A program made the translations under genes and the position numbers. From an uncultured Oscillospiraceae bacterium (lineage in GTDB: Bacteria > Bacillota > Clostridia > Oscillospirales > Oscillospiraceae), in the NCBI GenBank assembly GCA_934572355.1, contig CAKTKV010000045.1, forward strand, positions 1-10,479: a DNA stretch of 10,479 nt. Direction: 5' to 3'. Below the pieces are notes generated by a model. It did no database searches and was not told where the DNA came from. It saw nothing but the letters and a program-made list of their open reading frames with translations. Positions 1 to 6,239 of this stretch are shown here, piece by piece (position 1 is the first letter of the stretch; every line of letters starts with the position of its first letter).

Positions 1-137
1 TTGCCGTTGAGAAGCTGCTGCGCCTGCTGGCGCAGTACGGGGTCTGTAAGCTGGCTTGCGGCTGTGCGGCACTGGGTCATGAGATACTGGGTGTGGCCGA
101 GCGCGTCCTCAATATAGAGCAGTTCCTTAGGGCTCAT
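1..137 (-). CDS. CotF-like spore coat protein, N-terminal part (partial)
   Basis: Reading leftward from the ATG at 137-135 gives 45 complete codons before the window edge, beginning MSPKELLYIEDALGHTQ and continuing through a QLTDPVLRQQAQQLL stretch. This helical, Gln-rich pattern, with a 'ELLYIEDALGH' start and a 'TDPxLRxQAQ' repeat, resembles the short CotF-like coat proteins of clostridial spore formers, which are ferritin-like helical bundles deposited on the spore. A good ribosome binding site (GAGAGG) lies about 9 bases upstream on the minus strand, which fixes the start. The gene is divergent from the membrane protein at 327. The family assignment is by resemblance of the first 45 residues only; it could be another small helical protein. 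That the frame is a real gene is fairly secure. Confidence 0.6.
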   Translation of the reverse strand, partial: MSPKELLYIEDALGHTQYLMTQCRTAASQLTDPVLRQQAQQLLNG

Positions 138-185
138 GGATATCGTTCCTCTCTCTTTTTTATTTTGTCGAGCATTTCGACGCTG

Positions 186-211
186 TTATTATCTGCGCCG
201 GGAAAAAATAT
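186..211 (-). promoter_or_regulatory. Possible sporulation (sigma-E-like) promoter for the coat-like gene
   Basis: On the minus strand an ATATT element (211-207) is followed after 13 bases by GATAATAA (193-186). The ATATT core matches the sigma-E -35 box, but the -10 matches CATACA-T only in part. The distance to the ATG would give a leader of about 40 bases. It is noted mainly because the same ATATT-N13-xATA arrangement precedes spoIID in this window. An AT-rich chance match, or a weak vegetative promoter, is equally possible. Confidence 0.2.
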
Positions 212-261
212 AGCCGCGGCAAATGCTGCATTGGAAATTTGAAATGCCTGATGATCGGTGC

Positions 262-290
262 TTGGCAAAAGCTCGCAGGTATGGTAAAAT
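262..290 (+). promoter_or_regulatory. Sigma-A promoter for the 92-residue membrane protein
   Basis: TTGGCA at 262-267 and TAAAAT at 285-290 are separated by exactly 17 bases; each box has five of six consensus bases. Transcription would start near 297, leaving a leader of about 30 bases with an AGAGGG ribosome binding site at 314-319 before the ATG at 327. Confidence 0.65.
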
Positions 291-326
291 TCATCATACA
301 TAAAAAATAACAAAGAGGGACACACT

Positions 327-605
327 ATGAAATATGTTATCGGCGCGCTGGTCGGAATTATATGGGGCTGCATCGGCGCTCTTATAAACTGCGCTATCAC
401 AAAGGCGGCAATCAAAAAGGGAAAGGATTCCGCCATGCTCACAGCAAACCTTCTGCGCATAACGGTGGACATCGTCATGCTCGGCACGATCGTTCTTGTG
501 CGCAGCCTTATTCCCTTCAGCTTTGAGCTTGCGCTTGTCGGTACCGCGGCGGCGCTGAGCATTGTGAACATCGTGTTCGCGTTCAGAATGGCGGCAAAGA
601 AATAA
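327..605 (+). CDS. Small integral membrane protein, AtpI-like in outline
   Basis: This is a 92-residue, strongly hydrophobic protein. A first glycine-rich membrane helix (about 4-24, with GxxxG-like spacing) ends in a basic loop (ITKAAIKKGK). A middle segment carrying LLRITVDIVML (about 42-60) follows, and then a last helix (about 66-88) ending in a basic tail. The glycine-rich first helix followed by a lone Arg in the next helix recalls ATP synthase subunit I (AtpI), a small assembly factor of the F-type ATPase rotor ring. No atp genes are in the window, so the role is inferred from outline only. The start is supported by AGAGGG seven bases upstream. It is transcribed alone: it has its own promoter, and a strong terminator follows the stop. 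Its product is safest described as a membrane protein of unknown function. Confidence 0.75.
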   Translation: MKYVIGALVGIIWGCIGALINCAITKAAIKKGKDSAMLTANLLRITVDIVMLGTIVLVRSLIPFSFELALVGTAAALSIVNIVFAFRMAAKK

Positions 606-611
606 GACCAC

Positions 612-645
612 AACGGCAGCACTCACAGTGCTGCCGTTATTTTCA
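612..645 (+). terminator. Rho-independent terminator after the 92-residue membrane gene
   Basis: A perfect 12-base-pair stem (612-623 with 627-638, AACGGCAGCACT pairing with AGTGCTGCCGTT) has a three-base loop. The run ATTTTCATT follows. It begins seven bases after the stop codon. Confidence 0.85.
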
Positions 646-700
646 TTAAGACGAATTAAACATCGTTTATGAAAACTTAAGAAATTTACATAACAACATG

Positions 701-709
701 TGCTATAAT
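701..709 (+). promoter_or_regulatory. Extended -10 promoter for the solute-binding lipoprotein
   Basis: TGC followed by a perfect TATAAT (704-709) forms an extended -10 element. No recognisable -35 box lies 16-18 bases upstream; TTTACA at 685-690 is too close. Extended -10 promoters can work without a good -35. The start would be near 716, giving a leader of about 25 bases with an ideal AGGAGG at 731-736. Confidence 0.6.
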
Positions 710-741
710 GCAAGGCGTATCAAATCAATCAGGAGGTCAAC

Positions 742-3177
742 ATGAAGCATAAATTCAGATCCTGTGCCGCACTGCTTATGGCGCTGTGCATGATATTCAG
801 CCTTGCCGCCTGCGGCCAGAGCGGGAGCACAGGCAGCGATACTAAACAGACCGGCACAAAGAATAATGAGCCGGCCCCGGAATTTACCTATACTGCGAGC
901 TTCACAAAGCTGCGCGAAAACAGCAAGGATGACTCCCAGCCCCAGACCGTGACCGCCGACGGGTTCTACAGCGTCGGCAATGAGAAGGTCGGCGACAACA
1001 CCCCCGAGGGCGTGACGCCCGATTATGAGGGGCAGTATGACGTATATGCGCCGTACATCACTTTTACGGACTTCAGCGGCAAGGTGACGAAGCTTGAAAG
1101 CTACGTCCCAGTCGAGGAGGATCAGAGCAACGCGGATAAGCGCGACTACGCAAGCAGCCACAGCATCGCCGGTATCGCCGTGAACGACGACGGCAGCCTG
1201 ACGGTCATCGAGAATGTCTACCTCTCATGGTCAGACGCTCCCGCCGATATCAAGAGCGACAGCGACGATTATTACAACTACTACAAGAGCGAGAATGCCT
1301 ACTATCTGCGCGTGCTCGACAAGACCGGCGCTGAAGTGAGCTGCGCAAAGCTCGAGGCGGATACCTCGAATGATGACTTCTATGTCAGCCAGTTTGTGGT
1401 CGACGAATCCGGGAACGCCCTTGTGATGAGCAGCATCAAGATCACCGCGTTCGCGCCCGACGGCAGCCTCGCATACGAGATCACGGTCGACGGCTATATC
1501 TATTCGATCGCGACTCTGCGCGATGGGCGCATCGGCGTGCTTGCGATGGACATGAGCAGCCATGACTTCGCGCTCAATATCGTCGACAGCAAGGCCGGGG
1601 TCTTTGACAGCACGAGCTACACCATGCCGTTCGACGCCTACAACCTCATCAGCGGTGGTGGGGATTACGACCTGTATTACACCAGCGGCGTCAACTTCTA
1701 TGGCTACTCTCTTGAGACCGAGACGGCGGAGAAGCTGTTCAGTTGGATAAGCTGCGATGTTGACAGCAGCGAGCTCGCACTCGTGAACGTGTCCGATGAC
1801 GGGACGATCAGCGGCTTCACCGGCGGCTACGACGATAAGGCCGAGACCTACAGCCTTGACTATGTCACCGTCACCAAGGTGCCCTATGACTCCGTGCCGC
1901 AGAAGATCAGCCTGAGCATGGCCACCATGTATGTGGACTACAGCACCCAGAAAGCCGTCATAAACTTCAACCGATCGAACGACAAGTACCGCGTCGACCT
2001 TATTGATTACTCCGAGTATAACACCGAGGACGACTACAATGCCGGTCTCACCAAGCTCAATACCGAGATCATGGCCGGCAACATGCCTGACATCCTCGCC
2101 CTCGATACCCGGACCCCGTACCGCCAGTACGCGGCAAAGGGACTGCTCGAGGACCTCTATCCCTATATCGACGCGGACAGCGAGCTTGACCGCAGCGATT
2201 ACTTCCCGAATGTCTTTTCTGCGCTCGAAGTAAACGGCGGACTCTACACCGCCTGCGCGGGCTTCGGCATTCTCTCGGCTGTCGGCGCAACGTCGATCGT
2301 CGGCGACACCCCGGGCTGGACATACGACGAGTACTATGAAGCGCTCGCGAAAATGCCCGAGGGCTGCGAGGGCTTTGACTACGGCTACGACCGCAACACC
2401 CTGCTGACGCTGTGCCTTGCGCTCGACATGGACGATTACATGGACTGGAGCACCGGCGAGTGCCGCTTTGACAGCGAAGACTTCGTGAAGCTTCTTGAGT
2501 TCGCTAACCAGAACAAAACGGACTTTGACTACGAGAACGCCGAGTACACCGAGGAGGACACCGCCGCCAACCGCATCCGCGAGGGCAAGCAGATGCTGAC
2601 GTCGGCAAACTTCTTCAGTGCCGACTATATGTACAATAACTTTGAGCAGACGTTCGGCGCGCCCGTCACGATAAAGGGCTTCCCGACGATGCACGGCGTG
2701 GGCAACATGATAACCATACAGTCCTCCTACGCCATGAGCAGCACATGCCAGCATAAGGACGCGGCATGGCAGTTCCTCCGTACCTTCCTGACCAAGGACT
2801 ACCAGAAAGACGTGCCATATCTGCCGACGAACATGAATGTCTTTGAAAAGCAGCTTGCCGACTCCATGGTCGTCGAGTACGAGAAGGACCCGAACGGCAA
2901 CTACATGCTCGACGAAAACGGCGAGCGCATCCCCGTCTCCAAGGGCATGATCTCCGACGGCGTCAATACCTATACGATATACGCCACCACTCAGGAGCAG
3001 GCCGACCAGCTGCGTCAGGCGATAGCCGACACCACCAAGCTTATGAACTATGACATGAGCATCGCGGACATTGTGACCGAGCAGGCCGCGGCGTACTTCT
3101 CCGGTCAGAAGAGCGCCGAGGAGGTCGCAAAGCTCATCCAGAGCAAGGCAAACATCTATATAAACGAACAGCGGTAA
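742..3177 (+). CDS. Solute-binding lipoprotein with an N-terminal propeller-like region
   Basis: This 811-residue protein begins with a lipoprotein signal peptide: basic MKHK, a hydrophobic core, and lipobox L21-A22-A23-C24, so the mature protein should be lipid-anchored at Cys24 outside the membrane. A Gly/Ser/Thr-rich linker follows. Residues about 80-380 hold repeated 'VNDDGS / VDESGN / APDGS / LRDGR / VSDDGT' turns between beta strands (near 143, 217, 236, 258 and 349), suggesting a beta-propeller. From about 388 it resembles family 1 extracellular solute-binding proteins: an INFNRSNDKY segment, MPDILALD, a GLLEDLYPYID motif, GWTYDEYYEAL, and the usual helical end (EEVAKLIQSKANIYINEQ). 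Ordinary members are 400-550 residues, so about 350 extra residues precede the binding domain. AGGAGG five bases upstream fixes the start. No transporter genes adjoin it; the ligand, possibly a sugar or oligosaccharide, is unknown. Confidence 0.88.
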   Translation: MKHKFRSCAALLMALCMIFSLAACGQSGSTGSDTKQTGTKNNEPAPEFTYTASFTKLRENSKDDSQPQTVTADGFYSVGNEKVGDNTPEGVTPDYEGQYDVYAPYITFTDFSGKVTKLESYVPVEEDQSNADKRDYASSHSIAGIAVNDDGSLTVIENVYLSWSDAPADIKSDSDDYYNYYKSENAYYLRVLDKTGAEVSCAKLEADTSNDDFYVSQFVVDESGNALVMSSIKITAFAPDGSLAYEITVDGYIYSIATLRDGRIGVLAMDMSSHDFALNIVDSKAGVFDSTSYTMPFDAYNLISGGGDYDLYYTSGVNFYGYSLETETAEKLFSWISCDVDSSELALVNVSDDGTISGFTGGYDDKAETYSLDYVTVTKVPYDSVPQKISLSMATMYVDYSTQKAVINFNRSNDKYRVDLIDYSEYNTEDDYNAGLTKLNTEIMAGNMPDILALDTRTPYRQYAAKGLLEDLYPYIDADSELDRSDYFPNVFSALEVNGGLYTACAGFGILSAVGATSIVGDTPGWTYDEYYEALAKMPEGCEGFDYGYDRNTLLTLCLALDMDDYMDWSTGECRFDSEDFVKLLEFANQNKTDFDYENAEYTEEDTAANRIREGKQMLTSANFFSADYMYNNFEQTFGAPVTIKGFPTMHGVGNMITIQSSYAMSSTCQHKDAAWQFLRTFLTKDYQKDVPYLPTNMNVFEKQLADSMVVEYEKDPNGNYMLDENGERIPVSKGMISDGVNTYTIYATTQEQADQLRQAIADTTKLMNYDMSIADIVTEQAAAYFSGQKSAEEVAKLIQSKANIYINEQR

Positions 3178-3181
3178 AACA

Positions 3182-3218
3182 CAGCGGCAGCCGTCTTCCA
3201 TGGCTGCCGCTGCTTTTT
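3182..3218. terminator. Shared terminator between lipoprotein and cytochrome genes
   Basis: An 11-base-pair perfect stem (3182-3192 with 3202-3212) has a nine-base loop and is followed on the plus strand by CTTTTTA, a good terminator for the lipoprotein gene five bases after its stop. Read on the minus strand the same stem is followed by TGTTTTA, so it may also end the convergent LysR-cytochrome transcript. Confidence 0.85.
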
Positions 3219-3225
3219 ATCGCGA

Positions 3226-3254
3226 TATTTTATATAAATAAATTATATAAAATA
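3226..3254. repeat. AT-only inverted repeat over the stop codon of the cytochrome gene
   Basis: TATTTTATATAA (3226-3237) and its exact complement TTATATAAAATA (3243-3254) flank the five-base loop ATAAA. The right arm encodes the last residues and stop codon of the minus-strand cytochrome gene. All 29 bases are A or T in an otherwise GC-rich region. It lies just upstream, in minus-strand sense, of the GC-rich terminator hairpin. Confidence 0.8.
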
Positions 3255-3599
3255 CAGCACCATATGCAGCGCGATAAACATAAGCAGAGCAAGCGAATAC
3301 CAGCGGTGCCAACACATTTTCTTCCTGATATCTTTGGTCATGTGACATGCATATATAAGCACAAGGCCCGTCAGGAGCGCCGCAGCCCCCATGACCGGCA
3401 GCCACACGCCGTGGATCGCTAAAGCCTTGAAGGTGAAGAAAACGTGTATAAGCGCGAACAGCAGAAAGCCCCCGCTCGCAGCCTCGTGCAGCTTCATAAG
3501 AAGGGCGTTCGCCTTATGCGCTTCCGCTATCCTCAGAGGGTATTTTACGGCAAGCAGTATAAAGCAGGCAAGAGTGAGATAACCGAACAGCAGCGACAT
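3243..3599 (-). CDS. Small four-helix membrane protein, probable di-heme cytochrome b
   Basis: This 118-residue protein has four predicted membrane helices (about 2-20, 38-60, 66-86, 99-117). Helix 2 carries His38 and His52, and helix 4 carries His98 and His112; both pairs are 14 residues apart. In a four-helix topology, helices 2 and 4 run in the same direction, so His38/His98 and His52/His112 could each hold a b-type heme, one near each membrane face. Ferric-reductase-like and cytochrome b membrane domains use this arrangement to pass electrons across the membrane. No flavin, iron-sulfur or quinone-oxidoreductase partner is encoded beside it. AAGGAG lies about 8 bases before the ATG. The start is 15 bases after the LysR stop, so the two genes are very likely co-transcribed. 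Heme binding is inferred from the histidines, and the exact family is not recognised. Confidence 0.72.
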   Translation of the reverse strand: MSLLFGYLTLACFILLAVKYPLRIAEAHKANALLMKLHEAASGGFLLFALIHVFFTFKALAIHGVWLPVMGAAALLTGLVLIYACHMTKDIRKKMCWHRWYSLALLMFIALHMVLYFI

Positions 3600-3614
3600 G
3601 ATGTTTCTCCTTTT

Positions 3615-4490
3615 TCATTTTATTTCCGAAACGTATTTCACAACGTAGTCGACGAAGCGGCGCGTCGCAGGGCCGGCCTTGTCACCGGCGGCGATGGCGA
3701 TGCCGATCGTGCGCTTGGCCTCGGGTATGAGCGGCATGACCTGTAATTCGTCGTGCCGCCCCTTGAGCAGCAGCTCAGGCATTATGCTTATGCCCAGCCC
3801 CTGCTCGACCATGGCGATAACTGCGTAGTCGTCCTTGGTGTAGAAGCGCACGTTCGGCTTGACTCCGGCGGCGTCGAGCGCGCGGCGCGCGTCGTGCGCG
3901 GAGCTCTCCAGCAGACTTATGAATGGCTCATGCTCGCACTCGATGAGCGGGAACTTCGGGTAGCTCTCGTACCGGCTGTGCTTCGGGAGTATCGCGAGCA
4001 GCCTGTCCTCCATCAGCGCGATGCACTCGCAGCCGACGGCGGAGGGCATCGCGACAAAGCCGACGTCGACGCTGCCGTCCGACAGCCACTGCTCAACGTC
4101 GTGATAGTCCCCGTTGAGGAGCTTGAAGTCGACCTTCGGATAGTCATGCTGGAACTCCTTCAGCACCGTCGGCAGCCAATGGACGGCGACGGAGGTGAAC
4201 GCGCCTATGCGCACCGTGCCCGATTCCAGCCCGCGTATGGCCGAGGCGGTTTGATTGAGCTGCTCTGCGCTGCTTAAGAGGTTCCGCACCGCGGGCATGA
4301 GCCGCTCGCCCTCCTCGGTAAGACGCACCCCTGCGCGGCTGCGGATGAGCACGGCGAAGCCCAGCTCCTTTTCAAGCGCGTCTATACTGTGGCTCACGGC
4401 GGACTGCGTGCAGCCAAGCTCCGCCGCAGCGCGGGTCAGGCTCTTAGTCTCAACAACGGCGGTCAATGTCCGGTACTTGTCTATACTCAT
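3615..4490 (-). CDS. LysR-family transcriptional regulator
   Basis: This 291-residue protein has the usual length and order of LysR-type regulators. An N-terminal winged helix-turn-helix (residues about 3-62) has the signature SLTRAAAELGCTQSAVSHSI, followed by DALEKELG and a wing ending RLTEEGERLM. A linker helix (about 63-88) leads to a two-lobed effector-binding domain (about 90-290), with GTVRIGAFTSVAVHWLP, the VDVGFVAMP strand, and a VEQGLGISIMPELLL segment typical of the family. AGGAG lies about 8 bases before the ATG. It diverges from the sodium symporter at 4660 and is followed after 15 bases by the cytochrome-like gene. LysR proteins often control the divergent gene and themselves, so the symporter and the cytochrome are the first candidates for its targets. 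The effector cannot be told from sequence. Confidence 0.95.
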   Translation of the reverse strand: MSIDKYRTLTAVVETKSLTRAAAELGCTQSAVSHSIDALEKELGFAVLIRSRAGVRLTEEGERLMPAVRNLLSSAEQLNQTASAIRGLESGTVRIGAFTSVAVHWLPTVLKEFQHDYPKVDFKLLNGDYHDVEQWLSDGSVDVGFVAMPSAVGCECIALMEDRLLAILPKHSRYESYPKFPLIECEHEPFISLLESSAHDARRALDAAGVKPNVRFYTKDDYAVIAMVEQGLGISIMPELLLKGRHDELQVMPLIPEAKRTIGIAIAAGDKAGPATRRFVDYVVKYVSEIK

Positions 4491-4504
4491 GGTCAGACTC
4501 CTGC

Positions 4505-4530
4505 ATGAAAAAAATTCATCTTGATATGAA
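4505..4530. promoter_or_regulatory. Candidate LysR operator: three spaced ATGAA/TTCAT arms
   Basis: ATGAA (4505-4509), TTCAT (4515-4519) and ATGAA (4526-4530) alternate in orientation with starts 10 and 11 bases apart, about one helical turn. The first two arms make a dyad that fits the LysR box T-N11-A (T4506 and A4518). The site lies between the LysR start codon and its predicted promoter. This is pattern only, in AT-rich DNA where chance matches are common. Confidence 0.35.
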
Positions 4531-4549
4531 CAACATTATGGCGAGTTAT

Positions 4550-4578
4550 ATTATAAGAAAAAAACAGCTTGTTTGCAA
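4550..4578 (-). promoter_or_regulatory. Sigma-A promoter for the LysR-cytochrome operon
   Basis: On the minus strand TTGCAA (4578-4573) and a perfect TATAAT (4555-4550) are exactly 17 bases apart. Transcription would start near 4543, giving a leader of about 50 bases. The -35 box and most of the spacer lie inside the palindrome at 4558-4589, so a protein bound to that dyad would cover the promoter. Confidence 0.55.
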
Positions 4579-4589
4579 GCTGTTTTTTT
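4558..4589. terminator. Terminator-like palindrome between the divergent LysR and symporter genes
   Basis: Seven A, CAGCTTG, loop TTTG, CAAGCTG, seven T: a perfect 14-base-pair stem whose flanks are U-runs on either strand. It looks like a bidirectional rho-independent terminator, yet both adjoining genes point away from it, and neither predicted transcript crosses it. It may insulate the two promoters from antisense read-through, serve as a DNA-level operator over the LysR -35 box, or act as an attenuator if the symporter has a further promoter upstream. A poorly spaced TTGATA (4521) and TATATT (4547) pair exists there on the plus strand. Confidence 0.6.
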
Positions 4590-4599
4590 CCTGCGCCGC

Positions 4600-4627
4600 T
4601 TGCTAAAAAACTCCTTTAGAGTAAAAT
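4600..4627 (+). promoter_or_regulatory. Probable promoter for the sodium/solute symporter
   Basis: TTGCTA (4600-4605) and TAAAAT (4622-4627) are 16 bases apart, matching four and five of six consensus bases. The start would be near 4634. The ribosome binding site AGGAG is at 4646-4650, nine bases before the ATG. The modest -35 box would suit an activated promoter. Confidence 0.45.
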
Positions 4628-4659
4628 ACCACTTGTATTTGAAAGAGGAGTGAAAAGCC

Positions 4660-6189
4660 ATGTTCAACACATCAACGATCTGCATCCTTATTTCCGTCGT
4701 TGTCTACCTGCTGGGTATGCTGGCGATAGGCATAATGTATTCTAAGAATTCCACGACCGAGGACTTCTACCTCGGCGGCAGAAAGCTCGGCCCTATCGTC
4801 ACCGCGATGAGCACCGAGGCTTCCGATATGAGTGCGTACCTTCTGATGGGCGTTCCCGGTCTTGCCTTCTTCTGCGGCGTTGCCGAAGCGGGCTGGACGG
4901 CAATAGGTCTGGCACTGGGTACATATCTCAACTGGCTCATCGTCGCCAAGCGAATGAGACAGTATTCCGCAAAGACCCATTCCATCACTGTGCCTGATTT
5001 TCTCGCCGTGCGCTTTCGCGATAACACCAAGGTCATTGAGACCATCGGCGCGATCGTCGTCATCGTGTTCTTCGTGCCCTACACCGCCTCCGGCTTTGCC
5101 GCCTGCGGAAAGCTCTTCAACAGCCTCTTCGGCTTTGATTACATGACGGCAATGATAATCTCCGCCGCTGTCATTGTTGCCTACTGCGCGACCGGCGGCT
5201 TTATGGCAGCCTCCGTCACGAGCCTTATCCAGAGCATTGTTATGACCGCCGCGCTTGTCATCATCCTCATTTTCGGTATCAACACCGCCGGCGGCTGGGA
5301 CGCCGTTGTCGCAAACGCCAAGGATATCCCCGGCTACCTGAGTTTCACCGCAAGCACCGATATTTACGCAAGCTCCGCCGGAAGCTATTCCGCCCTCAAG
5401 ATCGCTTCTACTCTGGCGTGGGGCCTCGGCTACTTTGGCATGCCCCATATCCTTATCCACTTCATGGCTGCTGAGGACGAGAATAAGCTCAAGATCAGCC
5501 GCCGCGTCGGCACCGTCTGGGTCGTTATCTCCCTGAGCGTCGCCGTCGTTATCGGCATCATCGGCTACAGCATGGCCAAGGCCGGTGCGCTCGTAATGCC
5601 CGGCACCGAGGCCGAGGCGGAGAACATGATCGTCAACTCCGCAGCGCTCCTGTCCACCCACGGCGTGTTCCCCGCAATCGTCGCAGGTATTATCATTGCC
5701 GGTATCCTCGCCGCTACCATGTCCACCGCTGACGCGCAGCTGCTCGCTGCGGCCTCCGGTGTGACTCACAATATCCTCACCGATGTTTTCGGCGTCAAGC
5801 TTTCCGATAAGAAGACCATGACCATCGCCCGCGTCACTGTCGTCGGCGTCGCGATCCTCGGCGTAATTTTCGCAAGCGACCCCAACAGCTCCATCTTCCG
5901 CGTCGTCTCCTTCGCATGGGCGGGCTTCGGCGCGACCTTCGGCCCCGTGATGCTGTTCGGCCTGTTCTGGAAGCGCTGCAACAAGTGGGGCGCCATGAGC
6001 GGCATGATCGTCGGCGGCGTGATGGTGTTCGTCTGGAAGTATCTCATTGCTCCTCTCGGCGGCATCTTCGCGATATATGAGCTGCTGCCCGCATTCGTTA
6101 TCTCCGCGATCGTCATCGTCGCTGTGAGCCTCCTGACCCCCGCTCCCGAAAAGGAGATCATCGAAGAGTTCGAGTCCGTCGGCAAGTAA
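4660..6189 (+). CDS. putP: Sodium/solute symporter, PutP (proline) type
   Basis: This 509-residue protein is close to the length of E. coli PutP (502) and shows about 13 membrane helices. It belongs to the SSS family, which imports a solute together with Na+. Family marks include FYLGGRKLGP after helix 1, ASDMS in helix 2, LLMGVPG, a GLALGTYLNWLIVAKRMR loop, and TMSTADAQLL in helix 9. The Na+-site residues of PutP have counterparts here: Asp56, Ser58, Ser355 and Thr356. The PutP Gly58 position is Ala59, and the residue before the motif is Glu53 where E. coli has Gly. Proline is the likeliest substrate by overall resemblance, but related transporters carry other solutes such as pantothenate. 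It diverges from the LysR gene, its likely regulator, and stands alone before a strong terminator. The gene symbol is given for the family, not for proven proline uptake. Confidence 0.9.
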   Translation: MFNTSTICILISVVVYLLGMLAIGIMYSKNSTTEDFYLGGRKLGPIVTAMSTEASDMSAYLLMGVPGLAFFCGVAEAGWTAIGLALGTYLNWLIVAKRMRQYSAKTHSITVPDFLAVRFRDNTKVIETIGAIVVIVFFVPYTASGFAACGKLFNSLFGFDYMTAMIISAAVIVAYCATGGFMAASVTSLIQSIVMTAALVIILIFGINTAGGWDAVVANAKDIPGYLSFTASTDIYASSAGSYSALKIASTLAWGLGYFGMPHILIHFMAAEDENKLKISRRVGTVWVVISLSVAVVIGIIGYSMAKAGALVMPGTEAEAENMIVNSAALLSTHGVFPAIVAGIIIAGILAATMSTADAQLLAAASGVTHNILTDVFGVKLSDKKTMTIARVTVVGVAILGVIFASDPNSSIFRVVSFAWAGFGATFGPVMLFGLFWKRCNKWGAMSGMIVGGVMVFVWKYLIAPLGGIFAIYELLPAFVISAIVIVAVSLLTPAPEKEIIEEFESVGK

Positions 6190-6206
6190 TCAGATTTAAG
6201 CAAACG

Positions 6207-6238
6207 AAAATCCCTCACCAAGCGGTGAGGGATTTTTT
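6207..6238. terminator. Shared terminator between the symporter and the 278-residue membrane gene
   Basis: The stem AATCCCTCACC (6209-6219) pairs perfectly with GGTGAGGGATT (6224-6234) around the loop AAGC, extended by A-T pairs and followed by six T on the plus strand. It ends just before the stop codon of the convergent minus-strand gene at 6240, whose transcript would meet the same hairpin followed by ATTTTCGTTT. Confidence 0.9.
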
Positions 6239-6239
6239 G

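Noticed and set aside
1231..3201. Very long open frame (656 codons) on the minus strand opposite the lipoprotein
   Set aside because: It is antisense to a gene with lipobox, ribosome binding site, promoter and recognisable domain. The protein is Val/His/Gly/Arg-rich with no motif, as expected from GC-rich codon bias read backwards.
4672..5769. 365-codon open frame opposite the symporter
   Set aside because: The translation is low-complexity Gly/Asp/His-rich and hydrophilic, a mirror of the membrane-protein codons. It has no family resemblance.
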